Assembly (NCBI RefSeq): GCF_001552635.1
Contig: NZ_BCRO01000072.1
Location: 1-64,000, forward strand
DNA: 64,000 nucleotides
Source of the DNA: Actinomadura hibisca NBRC 15177
GTDB lineage: Bacteria > Actinomycetota > Actinomycetes > Streptosporangiales > Streptosporangiaceae
Direction of reading: 5' to 3'
The notes beneath the pieces are model-generated. The model saw only the letters and a program-made list of their open reading frames with translations, was not told the DNA's origin and did no database searches. Shown in pieces: positions 7,879 through 16,022 of the stretch; position 1 is the first letter of the stretch; every line of letters starts with the position of its first letter. The position numbers and the translations under genes were made by a program.

Positions 7879-8028
7879 TCCGGCCCATGTTGACGCGCGG
7901 GTGGAAGTAGCTGATCGGCGTCCGGCCCTCGGGCGTCACGCAGAAGATGCGGTAGGGACGCCCTTCGCCCCTCGCCGTCCCACCTGGTACTCCACGGCGA
8001 ACGTGCAGTTCTCCGGCGGGTAGCTCAT
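7829..8028 (-). pseudogene. Small protein gene interrupted by a one-base frameshift
   Basis: From ATG 8028 the frame reads MSYPPENCTFAVEYQVGRRG and then fails at a TGA. Shifting by one base near 7955-7965 (a G-rich stretch) continues as RPYRIFCVTPEGRTPISYFH, then PRVNMGRINGYDEARRNG, ending at a TGA at 7829. The composite would be about 67 residues, and both halves look genuinely coding. The total length of 200 bases shows that one base is missing or extra. The 3' end overlaps the hydrolase gene by 50 bases. It is either a real frameshift or a sequencing error. No function is recognised. Confidence 0.55.
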
Positions 8029-8043
8029 GGTCCGCGCTCCAAC

Positions 8044-8778
8044 TCAGGTCATCAGGTGGTCGGCCAGCAGGTGTTCAAAGGTTCGCTCGAAGTGTTCGTA
8101 GTGCGCCCGCAGGTCCGGGCCCGGCCAGTCCGCAGGCAGTAGCTCCGGCGGTAGCAGCGGGTCGTTCAGCAGGTGTCGCAGTACCGCCGCCGACACCGTG
8201 AACCGCTCCGCCAGGCTCTCCGCCTCGTCCAGCGCCGACCGCAGCGCCGCCGCCGTCGCCGTCCATCCCTCCAGGTCCCACAACGCCCCCGCCAGCGTTG
8301 TCGGCGGCTGCTCCGGGCGGCCCGCCAGGAACGTGCACTGCCGCTGCACGATCTCCGGGCGCGGGCGCGTCAGGTTCGCCGGGCGCAGCCATGTCCCCTC
8401 GCGCAGCTCCGCCAGCCGCAGTTCCGACATCGCCTGCCGCAGCGCCGCCCGTTCGGCCGCCGGGCGGCGGTCCGCCGTGATGATCGCGATCTCCCACGTC
8501 CCGTCCCACGGGCGCGTCCGCGGCGTGCGGCTCTCGTCCTGGCGCGTCTGGCGGCTCAGCAGCCGCTCGGTCAGCTCGTACGCGCCGTCCGCCTGCACCA
8601 GGTCCCCGGCCGCCACCATCCGCGACAGCGCCACTCGCACGGTGCCCTCGGCGATCCCGAACAGGTCGCCCACGCGCACCAGGTACCGGGCCGGCAGCCG
8701 GGGCGGGTGCAGGCCCAGCAGCGTGCTCAGCACGACCGAGCGGGCGGTCAGCGGGCGCAGGCCCAGGGCGTTCCTCAT
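8044..8778 (-). CDS. PaaX family transcriptional regulator
   Basis: From ATG 8778 the protein has 244 residues. The N-terminal winged HTH (TARSVVLSTLLG, then LVRVGDLFGIAEGTVRVALSRMVAAGDL) and the C-terminal PaaX effector domain are both present. PaaX repressors respond to aryl- or acyl-CoA thioesters and control CoA-linked catabolism. The gene is divergent, with a 115-base spacer, from an acyl-CoA dehydrogenase followed by thioesterase and crotonase genes, which fits acyl-CoA-responsive control of that operon. An upstream in-frame start at 8895 would overlap the dehydrogenase start and is rejected. Confidence 0.88.
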   Translation of the reverse strand: MRNALGLRPLTARSVVLSTLLGLHPPRLPARYLVRVGDLFGIAEGTVRVALSRMVAAGDLVQADGAYELTERLLSRQTRQDESRTPRTRPWDGTWEIAIITADRRPAAERAALRQAMSELRLAELREGTWLRPANLTRPRPEIVQRQCTFLAGRPEQPPTTLAGALWDLEGWTATAAALRSALDEAESLAERFTVSAAVLRHLLNDPLLPPELLPADWPGPDLRAHYEHFERTFEHLLADHLMT

Positions 8779-8893
8779 CGAGGCGGACCCTATCCCGCGG
8801 CCGGGCCGCGCCGGGCGGGGGATTCCGCCAAACTCACCTCCGCGCCGGATTACAGTCTTCCCGCGAGCGCAGAAAAAGCGTAATGTCCCGGCC

Positions 8894-10666
8894 ATGGCCT
8901 CCTACCTCATCGAGCCGGTGGACCGGCTCCCGTTCGGCGGCCCCGCCAAGGCCCGCCGCTACGCGACCGAGCGCTACCAGGGCGCCGCCGGGCTCAACTG
9001 GTACGCCTGCGACCCCACCCTCCGCTTCGTCCTCGAACAGCGGCTCGGCAAGGACGGCCTCGCCTGGGCCGAGCCCCGCCTGACCGAACTCGGCGCGCTC
9101 ATGGGCGGACCCATCGCCGAGCGCGCCGAAGAGACCGACCGCAACCCGCCCCGCCTGGAGAAGTACGACCGCTGGGGCCGCGACATCAGCCGCGTCGTCA
9201 TGCCGCCCTCGTTCGAGGCCGCCCGCGCTGATCTGGTCGCCACCTCCTTCATCCGACCCGAGTTCTTTGCCGAAGCCAGGGCCGCCGGGGTGGACGCCGC
9301 GCCGCTCGCCGTCGCCTGGAGCTACCTGCTCGACCAGGCCGACATCGGCATGGCCTGCGCGCTCGGCACCGGCGGCGACATGGTCGTCGGGCTGGCCGAG
9401 ATGTTCGCCCCCGACGACGTGAAGGAGCGCGTCCGCGCCCTGTTCGCCGCCGGGATGTTCTCCGGCGAGGCCGCCCAGATGCTCACCGAGCGCGCGGGCG
9501 GCTCCGACCTCGGCGCGCTGGAGTCCACCGCCGTCCCCGACGGCGACGCCTGGCGGCTGAGCGGCTTCAAGTGGTTCGCCTCCAACGTCAACGGCTCGGC
9601 GTTCGTCGTGCTCGCCAAGCCCGAGGGCGCGGTGGACGGCGTGCGCGGTGTCGCCCCGTTCCTCGTCCTCACCGAGCGCCGCGACGGCTCGCGCAACGGC
9701 TACCGGATCCGCCGCCTCAAGGACAAGCTCGGCACCCGCTCGGTCGCCTCCGGCGAGATCGAGTTCGCCGACGCCGAGGCGTTCCTGCTCGCCCCGGCCG
9801 CCACGCGGGCCTCCGGCGGCGACGGCAAGGGCCTCGGCCGCATGATGGAGCTGACCAACGGCGCGCGCCTCGGCATCGCCATGATGGGACTCGGCTGCGC
9901 GCGCCGCTCGCTGGTCGAGTCGCTCTGCTACGCCCGCGCGCGCGAGGCGTTCGGCGCGCCGCTGGCCGAGCAGCCGCTCATGCGCCGCAAGCTCGCCGAG
10001 CTGGTCGTGGAGACCGAGGCCGCCCAGGCGATGGTGTTCGACGGCTACCTGAGCCGGCAGCGCCTCACGCCGCCGCTCGTCAAGATGCGCGCCGCCCGCC
10101 TCGGCGTCACCGCCGCCAGCGCCGCCGTCGAGATCCACGGCGGCAACGGCTACATCGAGAACTGGCCCGTCGCCCGCATCCTGCGCGACGCCCAGGTCAA
10201 CCCCATCTGGGAGGGCGGCGACAACATCCTGTGCCTGGACGTCCGCCGCGCCATCGACCGGCAGGACGCCCACGAGCCCTTCCTCGACCGCCTCACCGAG
10301 GCCGCCGGGCGCGCCCCCGACGACGACGCCACCACCGCCTTCGTCCACGACCGCATCGGCCATCTCCGCCAGGCCATCGACCGCTGGCGCGCCCTTGATC
10401 CCGTTACCGCCGAGGCCCGCCTCTACCCGCTCGCCCAGTACATGGCCGACGTCCACGCCGCCGCTCTCCTGCTGGAGCAGGCCGGATGGGAGCGCGCGAC
10501 GCACGGGAGCGACCGCAAGGCCCTCGTCGCCCGCCTCTACGCTCGCGCGCACCTCGCCGACCACGGCCCGCTGCGCGGCATCGACGACCCCGCCGAAGAC
10601 CTCGACCGCTTCGCCGACCTGGCGGACGGAGCCCTCACCGACCACCGCGTCCCGCCGCCCGCGTAA
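8894..10666 (+). CDS. Acyl-CoA dehydrogenase, AidB-like subfamily
   Basis: Flavoprotein of 590 residues, longer than the 380-400 of short-chain acyl-CoA dehydrogenases and close to AidB/IVD-like proteins. It contains GGSDLGALEST, the FAD/substrate segment SGFKWFASNVNG, and the C-terminal signature EIHGGNGYIENWPVARILRD followed by IWEGGDNILCLDVRRA, which resembles AidB. Either acyl-CoA oxidation or an alkylation-response role is possible. The adjoining PaaX, thioesterase and crotonase genes favour acyl-CoA catabolism. ATG 8894 matches the family N-terminus; the open frame extends upstream only as antisense of paaX. Confidence 0.88.
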   Translation: MASYLIEPVDRLPFGGPAKARRYATERYQGAAGLNWYACDPTLRFVLEQRLGKDGLAWAEPRLTELGALMGGPIAERAEETDRNPPRLEKYDRWGRDISRVVMPPSFEAARADLVATSFIRPEFFAEARAAGVDAAPLAVAWSYLLDQADIGMACALGTGGDMVVGLAEMFAPDDVKERVRALFAAGMFSGEAAQMLTERAGGSDLGALESTAVPDGDAWRLSGFKWFASNVNGSAFVVLAKPEGAVDGVRGVAPFLVLTERRDGSRNGYRIRRLKDKLGTRSVASGEIEFADAEAFLLAPAATRASGGDGKGLGRMMELTNGARLGIAMMGLGCARRSLVESLCYARAREAFGAPLAEQPLMRRKLAELVVETEAAQAMVFDGYLSRQRLTPPLVKMRAARLGVTAASAAVEIHGGNGYIENWPVARILRDAQVNPIWEGGDNILCLDVRRAIDRQDAHEPFLDRLTEAAGRAPDDDATTAFVHDRIGHLRQAIDRWRALDPVTAEARLYPLAQYMADVHAAALLLEQAGWERATHGSDRKALVARLYARAHLADHGPLRGIDDPAEDLDRFADLADGALTDHRVPPPA

Positions 10667-10728
10667 CCTCGGACGCACCAGAAACCGAACACGGCTCGGT
10701 ATTCGCACGTGGTTGAGGAGCAAGCCCC

Positions 10729-11268
10729 ATGACGACCCCCTCCGTCGAACGTTCCGGTCCCGCCTCGTCCCGCACGACGCCGCCCGCGCACGCCGTCGCG
10801 CCGCAGGTCGTCGGCCCCGACCCCCGGCTCACCTCCCCGGTCATGGCCGACTACGACGGTTGCTTCGGCTGCGGCGAGCAGGCCGCGAGCGGGCTGCGGA
10901 TCAAGCGGACCGGGCGGCACGACGGGGTCGCCACCGCCGAGTACGTGGTCCGGCGCGAGCACCAGGGCGCGCCGGGCCTCGCGCACGGCGGCGTCCTCAC
11001 CACCGCGATGGACGAGATGCTGGGCACGGCCGCCTGGCTGCTGGGCAAGCGTTATGTCACCGGTCGGCTGGAGACCGACTTCCTCGCGCCCGTTCCTGTC
11101 GGCGCGACGTTGTACCTGCGCGGCTGGTGCACGGGCGTGGACGGCCGCAAGGCTTACCTGGAGGGCGAGGGCCGCATCGGCTCCCCGGACGGCCCGCTCG
11201 CCGTCCGCGCCGCCGCCCTGTTCGTCGAAGTCCCGGAAGAACACTTCACCAAGGAGCGACTGAACTGA
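10729..11268 (+). CDS. Hotdog-fold acyl-CoA thioesterase (PaaI-like)
   Basis: Protein of 179 residues with a hotdog domain in the C-terminal two thirds. The signature GLAHGGVLTTAMDEMLG contains the HGG motif and the acidic active residue on the central helix. The N-terminal 40 residues are disordered and Pro/Ser-rich, followed by a conserved CFGCGEQAASGLRIK motif typical of this PaaI subgroup. It likely hydrolyses an acyl-CoA intermediate of the pathway served by the dehydrogenase and crotonase on either side. GAGGAGC precedes the ATG. The stop overlaps the next start (TGATG). Confidence 0.9.
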   Translation: MTTPSVERSGPASSRTTPPAHAVAPQVVGPDPRLTSPVMADYDGCFGCGEQAASGLRIKRTGRHDGVATAEYVVRREHQGAPGLAHGGVLTTAMDEMLGTAAWLLGKRYVTGRLETDFLAPVPVGATLYLRGWCTGVDGRKAYLEGEGRIGSPDGPLAVRAAALFVEVPEEHFTKERLN

Positions 11269-12032
11269 TGTCCGTCCGCACCGAGCGCAACGGCCCCGTC
11301 ACCACCGTGGTCCTGGCCCGTCCCGAGGTCCGCAACGCCGTGGACGGCCCGACCGCCGTCGCCCTCGCCGACGCCTTCCGCGCCTTCGAGGCCGACCCGG
11401 ACGCCGCCGTCGCCGTCCTCTGGGGCGAGGGCGGCACGTTCTGCGCGGGCGCGGACCTCAAGGCCATCGGCGCAGGCCGCGGCAACCGCGTCGCCCCCGA
11501 CGGCGACGGCCCCATGGGCCCGACCCGGATGCGGCTGTCCAAGCCGGTGATCGCCGCGGTGTCCGGGCACGCCGTGGCGGGCGGCCTGGAGCTGGCGCTC
11601 TGGTGCGACCTGCGGGTGGTCGAGGAGGACGCGGTCTTCGGCGTGTTCTGCCGCCGCTGGGGCGTGCCGCTGATCGACGGCGGCACGGTCCGGCTGCCCC
11701 GCCTGATCGGCGCCTCGCGCGCCATGGACCTGATCCTCACCGGCCGCCCCGTCGAGGCGCGCGAGGCGTTCGACATCGGCCTCGCCAACCGCCTGGTCCC
11801 GCCCGGCACGTCCCGCGAGGCCGCCGAGGAGCTGGCCGCCGAGATCGCCCGCTTCCCGCAAGCCTGCCTGCGCGGCGACCGCATGTCAGTCCTGGAACAG
11901 GACGGCCGCTCCGAGCAGGACGCCATGGCGGGCGAACTGGAGCACGGCACCCGCGCGCTCCACGAGGCCGTCGAGGGGGCCGCCCGGTTCGCCTCCGGGC
12001 ACGGCCGCCACGGCGACTTCGCCGACATCTGA
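11268..12032 (+). CDS. Enoyl-CoA hydratase/isomerase (crotonase) family
   Basis: Protein of 254 residues with the crotonase fold. The first oxyanion-hole segment is CAGADLKAIG (about 61-70) and the second is AVAGGLELALWCDLRV (about 102-117). The later catalytic region reads GVPLIDGGTVRLPRLIG, with Asp where classical hydratases carry Glu, so isomerase or hydrolase activity is as likely as hydration. It is coupled to the thioesterase gene by a TGATG overlap. Together with the dehydrogenase and PaaX it forms an acyl-CoA processing unit. Confidence 0.9.
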   Translation: MSVRTERNGPVTTVVLARPEVRNAVDGPTAVALADAFRAFEADPDAAVAVLWGEGGTFCAGADLKAIGAGRGNRVAPDGDGPMGPTRMRLSKPVIAAVSGHAVAGGLELALWCDLRVVEEDAVFGVFCRRWGVPLIDGGTVRLPRLIGASRAMDLILTGRPVEAREAFDIGLANRLVPPGTSREAAEELAAEIARFPQACLRGDRMSVLEQDGRSEQDAMAGELEHGTRALHEAVEGAARFASGHGRHGDFADI

Positions 12033-12107
12033 TCGTGATCTTCGGTTGACGCGTTCCCGGTCCTGCCGGACATGTGCGGTGCGGAACGGCGGGAACGGAG
12101 GACCGGG

Positions 12108-12908
12108 ATGCATCCGCACGACCACGGCGACGAGGCCGACCTGAGACGGGTCGCGGGCGCGGCACGCGTCGCCGACCGCGACCTCGCGGCCGACGCCCGG
12201 CTGCGCGCGCTGCTCGACGAGCTGCACGACGGCGTCACGGCCGCCGGACGGCCCCGGGCCCGCCGCTCCCTGCGGCTCCCGGCCCCGCACCGCCTCGCGC
12301 CCGTCCTCGCGGCGGCCCTCACCGTCGCCCTCGTCCTGGGCGGCGGCCTGGCCCTGCGCCAGTCCCGCACCGACCGCGCGCCGGACGCGACCTCGTCCGG
12401 CACCGCGCAGCCCGGCCGGACGTTCCGCACCGGGGTCTTCGGGAGCGCCCCCGGCTTCGAGTTCCGGGGCCGTCCGGGAGAGCACGGGGACGGCAGCGAG
12501 TGGGTGCGCCTCGACGCCCCCGACCTGCCCGCCTACCTGGGCGCCCTCCAGGCGTCGCGCCCGCTGCCGCCCGGCGCGTCCTGGGAGCCGCTGCACCGGC
12601 AACTCCTCCTGCCCGGCAAGCACGTCCAGATGTCGTACCTGCACCTCGACGTCATCCGGTACGCGGCGTGCCAGTGGGCCGAGGCCTGGTGGGACGGGCA
12701 ACGGGCCCACCGCACCGAGAGCGTCCTCCGGGCGCACCTCGCCCTCGACAGGCTCCGCACCTACCGGTTCGTCGGCCCCGGTCGCGGGAACAGCCGCGCC
12801 GACCGGAGCTACACGATCATCCGGGGAGCCGGCGCGCGGCTCGAAATCCAGCGCTACCGCAACGAATCCTGCGGTGCGCGGTGGCGCCTGACGGGGACGC
12901 CGCGATGA
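12108..12908 (+). CDS. Membrane-anchored anti-sigma-like protein
   Basis: Starting at ATG 12108 (GGAGG eight bases upstream) the product is 266 residues. A cytoplasmic N-terminus of about 60 residues is followed by one helix (VLAAALTVALVLGGGLAL, about 66-83) and a large extracytoplasmic domain with YAACQWAEAWWDG and a final ESCGARWRL. The four-base overlap with the following ECF sigma gene (ATGA) makes it a probable anti-sigma or sensor partner, similar in architecture to CU044_5270-type proteins. The order is reversed from normal: the membrane protein precedes the sigma factor. Confidence 0.7.
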   Translation: MHPHDHGDEADLRRVAGAARVADRDLAADARLRALLDELHDGVTAAGRPRARRSLRLPAPHRLAPVLAAALTVALVLGGGLALRQSRTDRAPDATSSGTAQPGRTFRTGVFGSAPGFEFRGRPGEHGDGSEWVRLDAPDLPAYLGALQASRPLPPGASWEPLHRQLLLPGKHVQMSYLHLDVIRYAACQWAEAWWDGQRAHRTESVLRAHLALDRLRTYRFVGPGRGNSRADRSYTIIRGAGARLEIQRYRNESCGARWRLTGTPR

Positions 12909-13423
12909 GCCGCGACCTGCTCGCCCAGCGCTACGAGCACGTCTACCGCGCGCACAGCGCCGCGATCCTCGGCTACCTGGCCCGCCGCACCGAACCGCCG
13001 GAGGACGCCGCCGACCTGGCGGCCGAGGTGTTCACCGTGGCGTGGCGGCGCGTGGCCGACATGCCGCCCGGCGACGAGACCCGGCTGTGGTTGTACGGCG
13101 TCGCCCGCAACGTGCTGGCCAACCACCGCCGCGGCCGGACCCGCCGCCACCGGCTGGCCGACCGGCTGCGCGAGCACCTGTCGCGCTCGCCGCACCTCCA
13201 CCACGACGACGACCACGACGGGACCGCGCCGGTGCACGCCGCGCTCGCCGCCCTCCCCGAACGCGACCGCGAGCTCATCGCGCTCACCGCCTGGGAGGGC
13301 ATGACGCCCGCCGAGATCGCCGTCGTCCTCGACGCGGACCCCGCGACGGTCCGGTCCCGCCTCTCGCGCGCCCGCGCGCGGCTGCGCGCCGCCCTGGCCG
13401 ACCAGGACCGCGTCCCCTGCTGA
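12905..13423 (+). CDS. ECF RNA polymerase sigma factor
   Basis: Sigma-70 family factor of 172 residues with only regions 2 and 4. Region 2 covers about residues 8-75 (YEHVYRAHSAAILGYLARR, DLAAEVFTVAWRR, LYGVARNVLANHRRG). Region 4 covers about 103-160 (LAALPERDRELIALTAWEG, MTPAEIAVVLDADPATVRSR). A His/Asp-rich linker (HLHHDDDHDG) joins them and could bind metal. The gene overlaps the membrane partner upstream and is followed 53 bases later by an L,D-transpeptidase lipoprotein, suggesting a cell-envelope response. Confidence 0.92.
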   Translation: MSRDLLAQRYEHVYRAHSAAILGYLARRTEPPEDAADLAAEVFTVAWRRVADMPPGDETRLWLYGVARNVLANHRRGRTRRHRLADRLREHLSRSPHLHHDDDHDGTAPVHAALAALPERDRELIALTAWEGMTPAEIAVVLDADPATVRSRLSRARARLRAALADQDRVPC

Positions 13424-13476
13424 CCTCCGCCCGGAACCGGAAGCCCGGACCGGCGGAGATCAAGAGCATCCCCCTC

Positions 13477-14700
13477 ATGACCATGGAGTCCCGGTTGAAG
13501 CCCCTGCCGTCCCTCGCCGCCGCCCTGCTGGCCCTGACCGTGCTCACCGGCTGCTCGGCGGCCCCCGGCGACGACGCCCGCACCACCGCCGGGGAGGCGG
13601 GCGCGCCCAAGGTCGCCGTCATCCCCGGCGACGGCTCCGGCGGCGTCCGCCCCGACGCCCGGATCACCGTGACCGCCGGGGGCGGCGCCCTCACCGGCGT
13701 GAGCGTCCGGACCGCCGGGGGCACGGCCTCCGGCGCGTTCGCCGCCGACCGCGCGTCGTGGCGCTCCCGCTCGGGCCTCAAGCCCGGCGCGGCCTACCAG
13801 GTCACCGCCACCGCGACCGGCGCGAACGGCAAGACCACCACGCTGACCAGCCGGTTCCGCACGCTCACGCCCGCTGGAACGTTCCGCGTCACCGACGTCA
13901 CCCCGAGCGCGCCCGGCGAGACGGTCGGCGTCGGCGCGCCCATCATCGTCACGTTCGACCGTGCGATCACCGACCGCGCCGCCGTCGAACGCGCCCTGGA
14001 GGTGAAGGCGCAGAAGCCGGTCCCGGGCGCGTGGCGCTGGATCGGCCCGACCCGGGTCGTCTACCGCACCAGGACCTACTGGCCCGCCCACCAGAAGGTC
14101 CGCTTCACCGCCCGCCTCACCGGCGTCGCCGCGGCCAGGGGCGTCTACGGCGCGGCCGACGTCTCCCGCACGCTCACGATCGGCGCGGCGCAGATCAGCA
14201 CCGTGGACGCCCGCGACCACACGATGACCGTCCGCCGCGACGGCCGGGTGGTGAACCGGCTGAAGATCAGCGCGGGCGGCGGCGGGAAGTACGACGCGGC
14301 CAAGGGCGAGGACGTCTACCTCACCGCCAGCGGCGTGCACCTGGTCATGGAGCGCAGGCGCGTCGAGAAGATGACCTCCGCGTGGGAGGGCACCGACCCC
14401 AAGAGCGACCAGGGCTACGACGTGAGGGTCAACTGGGCCGTCCGCATCTCGGCCTCCGGCGAGTACGTCCACCAGGCCACCCCCGAGGGCCTGAGCACCC
14501 TCGGCCAGGGCAACTTCAGCCACGGCTGCGTCCGCGCCTCGGCGGCGGGGGCCCGCTGGTTCTACAACGCGGCGCAGCGCGGCGACGTCGTCGACGTGGT
14601 CGGCACCGCCCGCCGCCTCCCGTGGACGAACGGCTGGTCCTACTGGCAGCTCCCGTGGCAGACCTGGCGTACGGGAAGCGCCCTGAAGATCAACCCTTGA
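13477..14700 (+). CDS. L,D-transpeptidase lipoprotein (LdtMt2-like)
   Basis: Protein of 407 residues. An N-terminal lipoprotein signal (LAAALLALTVLTGC, Cys about 25) is followed by two Ig-like domains and the YkuD catalytic domain. The catalytic signature SHGCVR is near residues 348-353, with the nucleophilic Cys about 351. The protein ends in a Trp-rich tail (WSYWQLPWQTWRTG). Enzymes of this architecture form 3-3 crosslinks in actinobacterial peptidoglycan outside the membrane. ATG 13477 is chosen; ATG 13483 is also possible. It lies directly after the sigma/anti-sigma pair and may be its target. Confidence 0.93.
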   Translation: MTMESRLKPLPSLAAALLALTVLTGCSAAPGDDARTTAGEAGAPKVAVIPGDGSGGVRPDARITVTAGGGALTGVSVRTAGGTASGAFAADRASWRSRSGLKPGAAYQVTATATGANGKTTTLTSRFRTLTPAGTFRVTDVTPSAPGETVGVGAPIIVTFDRAITDRAAVERALEVKAQKPVPGAWRWIGPTRVVYRTRTYWPAHQKVRFTARLTGVAAARGVYGAADVSRTLTIGAAQISTVDARDHTMTVRRDGRVVNRLKISAGGGGKYDAAKGEDVYLTASGVHLVMERRRVEKMTSAWEGTDPKSDQGYDVRVNWAVRISASGEYVHQATPEGLSTLGQGNFSHGCVRASAAGARWFYNAAQRGDVVDVVGTARRLPWTNGWSYWQLPWQTWRTGSALKINP

Positions 14701-14732
14701 CCGAACGGCGTTCGGCTTCTAGGTTCGCCTAG
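14701..14732. promoter_or_regulatory. Double hairpin between L,D-transpeptidase and P450 genes
   Basis: CCGAAC (14701-14706) pairs with GTTCGG (14710-14715) directly after the transpeptidase stop. CTAGG (14719-14723) pairs with CCTAG (14728-14732) around a UUCG tetraloop. As RNA these would be two stable hairpins and could terminate or attenuate. As DNA the CTAGG/CCTAG palindrome could be an operator for the P450 operon. Confidence 0.5.
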
Positions 14733-14764
14733 CGGGGGCGGCGCTACCTGGGGAGAACGACCGC

Positions 14765-16015
14765 ATGGACATGACCGTGGAGGAGGCGGGCCGCGCGCTC
14801 GCCGATCCGGCCGCGTACGCCGACGACCGCCGCCTGCACGAGGCGCTCGCCCTCCTGCGGCGCGAGGACCCCGTTCCCTGGGTGGAGCGCCCGGGGTACA
14901 ACCCCTTCTGGGGCGTGACGCGGCACGCCGACATCATGGAGGTCGAGCGCGACCACGCCCGCTTCCTGAACGCGCCGCGCCCCCTGCTCGGCACCGCCGA
15001 GTTCGACCACCTGAACGCCGAGCGCGCCCAGCAGGGCATCGCGCTGCGCACGCTCATCCACATGGACGACCCCGACCACCGCGTCATCCGCGCGATCGGC
15101 GCCGACTGGTTCCGGCCCAAGGCGATGCGCGCGCTGGAGCCGCGCGTCCGGGAGCTGGCCAGGCGGTACGTGGACCGCATGGTCGAGCTGGGCGGCGAGT
15201 GCGACTTCGCGCAGCAGGTCGCGGTGCACTTCCCGCTGTACGTCATCCTGTCGCTGCTCGGCCTGCCCGAGTCCGACTTCGACCGCATGCTGAAACTGAC
15301 GCAGGAGTTGTTCGGCGGTGACGACTCCGAGCTCCAGCGCGGCGCGACGCCCGAGGAGAAGCTCGCCGTCCTGCTCGACTTCTTCGCCTACTTCCAGGAG
15401 CTGACCGAGGCCCGCCGCGCCGACCCCACCGACGACCTGGCGTCCGCGATCGCCAACGCCCGCGTGGACGGCGAGCCGCTCAACGACTTCGACACCGCGT
15501 CCTACTACGTCATCATCGCCACCGCCGGGCACGACACCACCAGCTCCACCATCACCGGCGGCCTGCACGCCCTGATGGAGCACCCCGACCAGCTCGCCCG
15601 GCTGCGCGCCGACCCGTCGCTGATGCCGCTGGCGGTGGACGAGATGATCCGCTGGGTCACCCCCGTCAAGGAGTTCATGCGGACCGCCACCGAGGACTGC
15701 GAGCTGGGCGGCAAGCAGATCCGCAAGGGCGACGCGCTGCTGCTGTCCTACCCCTCGGGCAACCGCGACGAGGCGGTGTTCGCCGACCCGTTCCGCTTCG
15801 ACGTCGGCCGCGACCCCAACCGGCACCTCGCGTTCGGGTTCGGCGTGCACTACTGCCTGGGCGCGGCGCTCGCCCGCATCGAGGTGCGCGCGTTCTTCGA
15901 GGAGCTGCTGCCCCGGCTGGAGTCGATCGAGCCCGCCGGGGAGCCGCAGGGCATCGCGACCACCTTCGTCGGCGGGCTCAAGCGCCTGCCGGTCCGCTAC
16001 ACGCTGCGAGGCTGA
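14765..16015 (+). CDS. Cytochrome P450
   Basis: Haem monooxygenase of 416 residues, normal length for soluble bacterial P450s. The oxygen-activation motif AGHDTT lies near 254-259 and an ExxR-containing K helix follows. The haem-binding loop FGFGVHYCLGAALARIE has its Cys ligand at about 364. The region MDDPDHRVIRAIGADWFRPK resembles CYP124/125/142-type enzymes that hydroxylate terpenoid or steroid chains. GGGGAG precedes the ATG. It is seven bases upstream of an alcohol dehydrogenase gene, so hydroxylation followed by alcohol oxidation is plausible. No ferredoxin gene lies nearby. Confidence 0.94.
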   Translation: MDMTVEEAGRALADPAAYADDRRLHEALALLRREDPVPWVERPGYNPFWGVTRHADIMEVERDHARFLNAPRPLLGTAEFDHLNAERAQQGIALRTLIHMDDPDHRVIRAIGADWFRPKAMRALEPRVRELARRYVDRMVELGGECDFAQQVAVHFPLYVILSLLGLPESDFDRMLKLTQELFGGDDSELQRGATPEEKLAVLLDFFAYFQELTEARRADPTDDLASAIANARVDGEPLNDFDTASYYVIIATAGHDTTSSTITGGLHALMEHPDQLARLRADPSLMPLAVDEMIRWVTPVKEFMRTATEDCELGGKQIRKGDALLLSYPSGNRDEAVFADPFRFDVGRDPNRHLAFGFGVHYCLGAALARIEVRAFFEELLPRLESIEPAGEPQGIATTFVGGLKRLPVRYTLRG

Positions 16016-16022
16016 GAACCGG

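Noticed and set aside
8198-8893. Extension of the acyl-CoA dehydrogenase frame upstream by about 230 codons
   Set aside because: The extension is antisense to the PaaX gene and Ser/Arg-rich; the family N-terminus starts at 8894.
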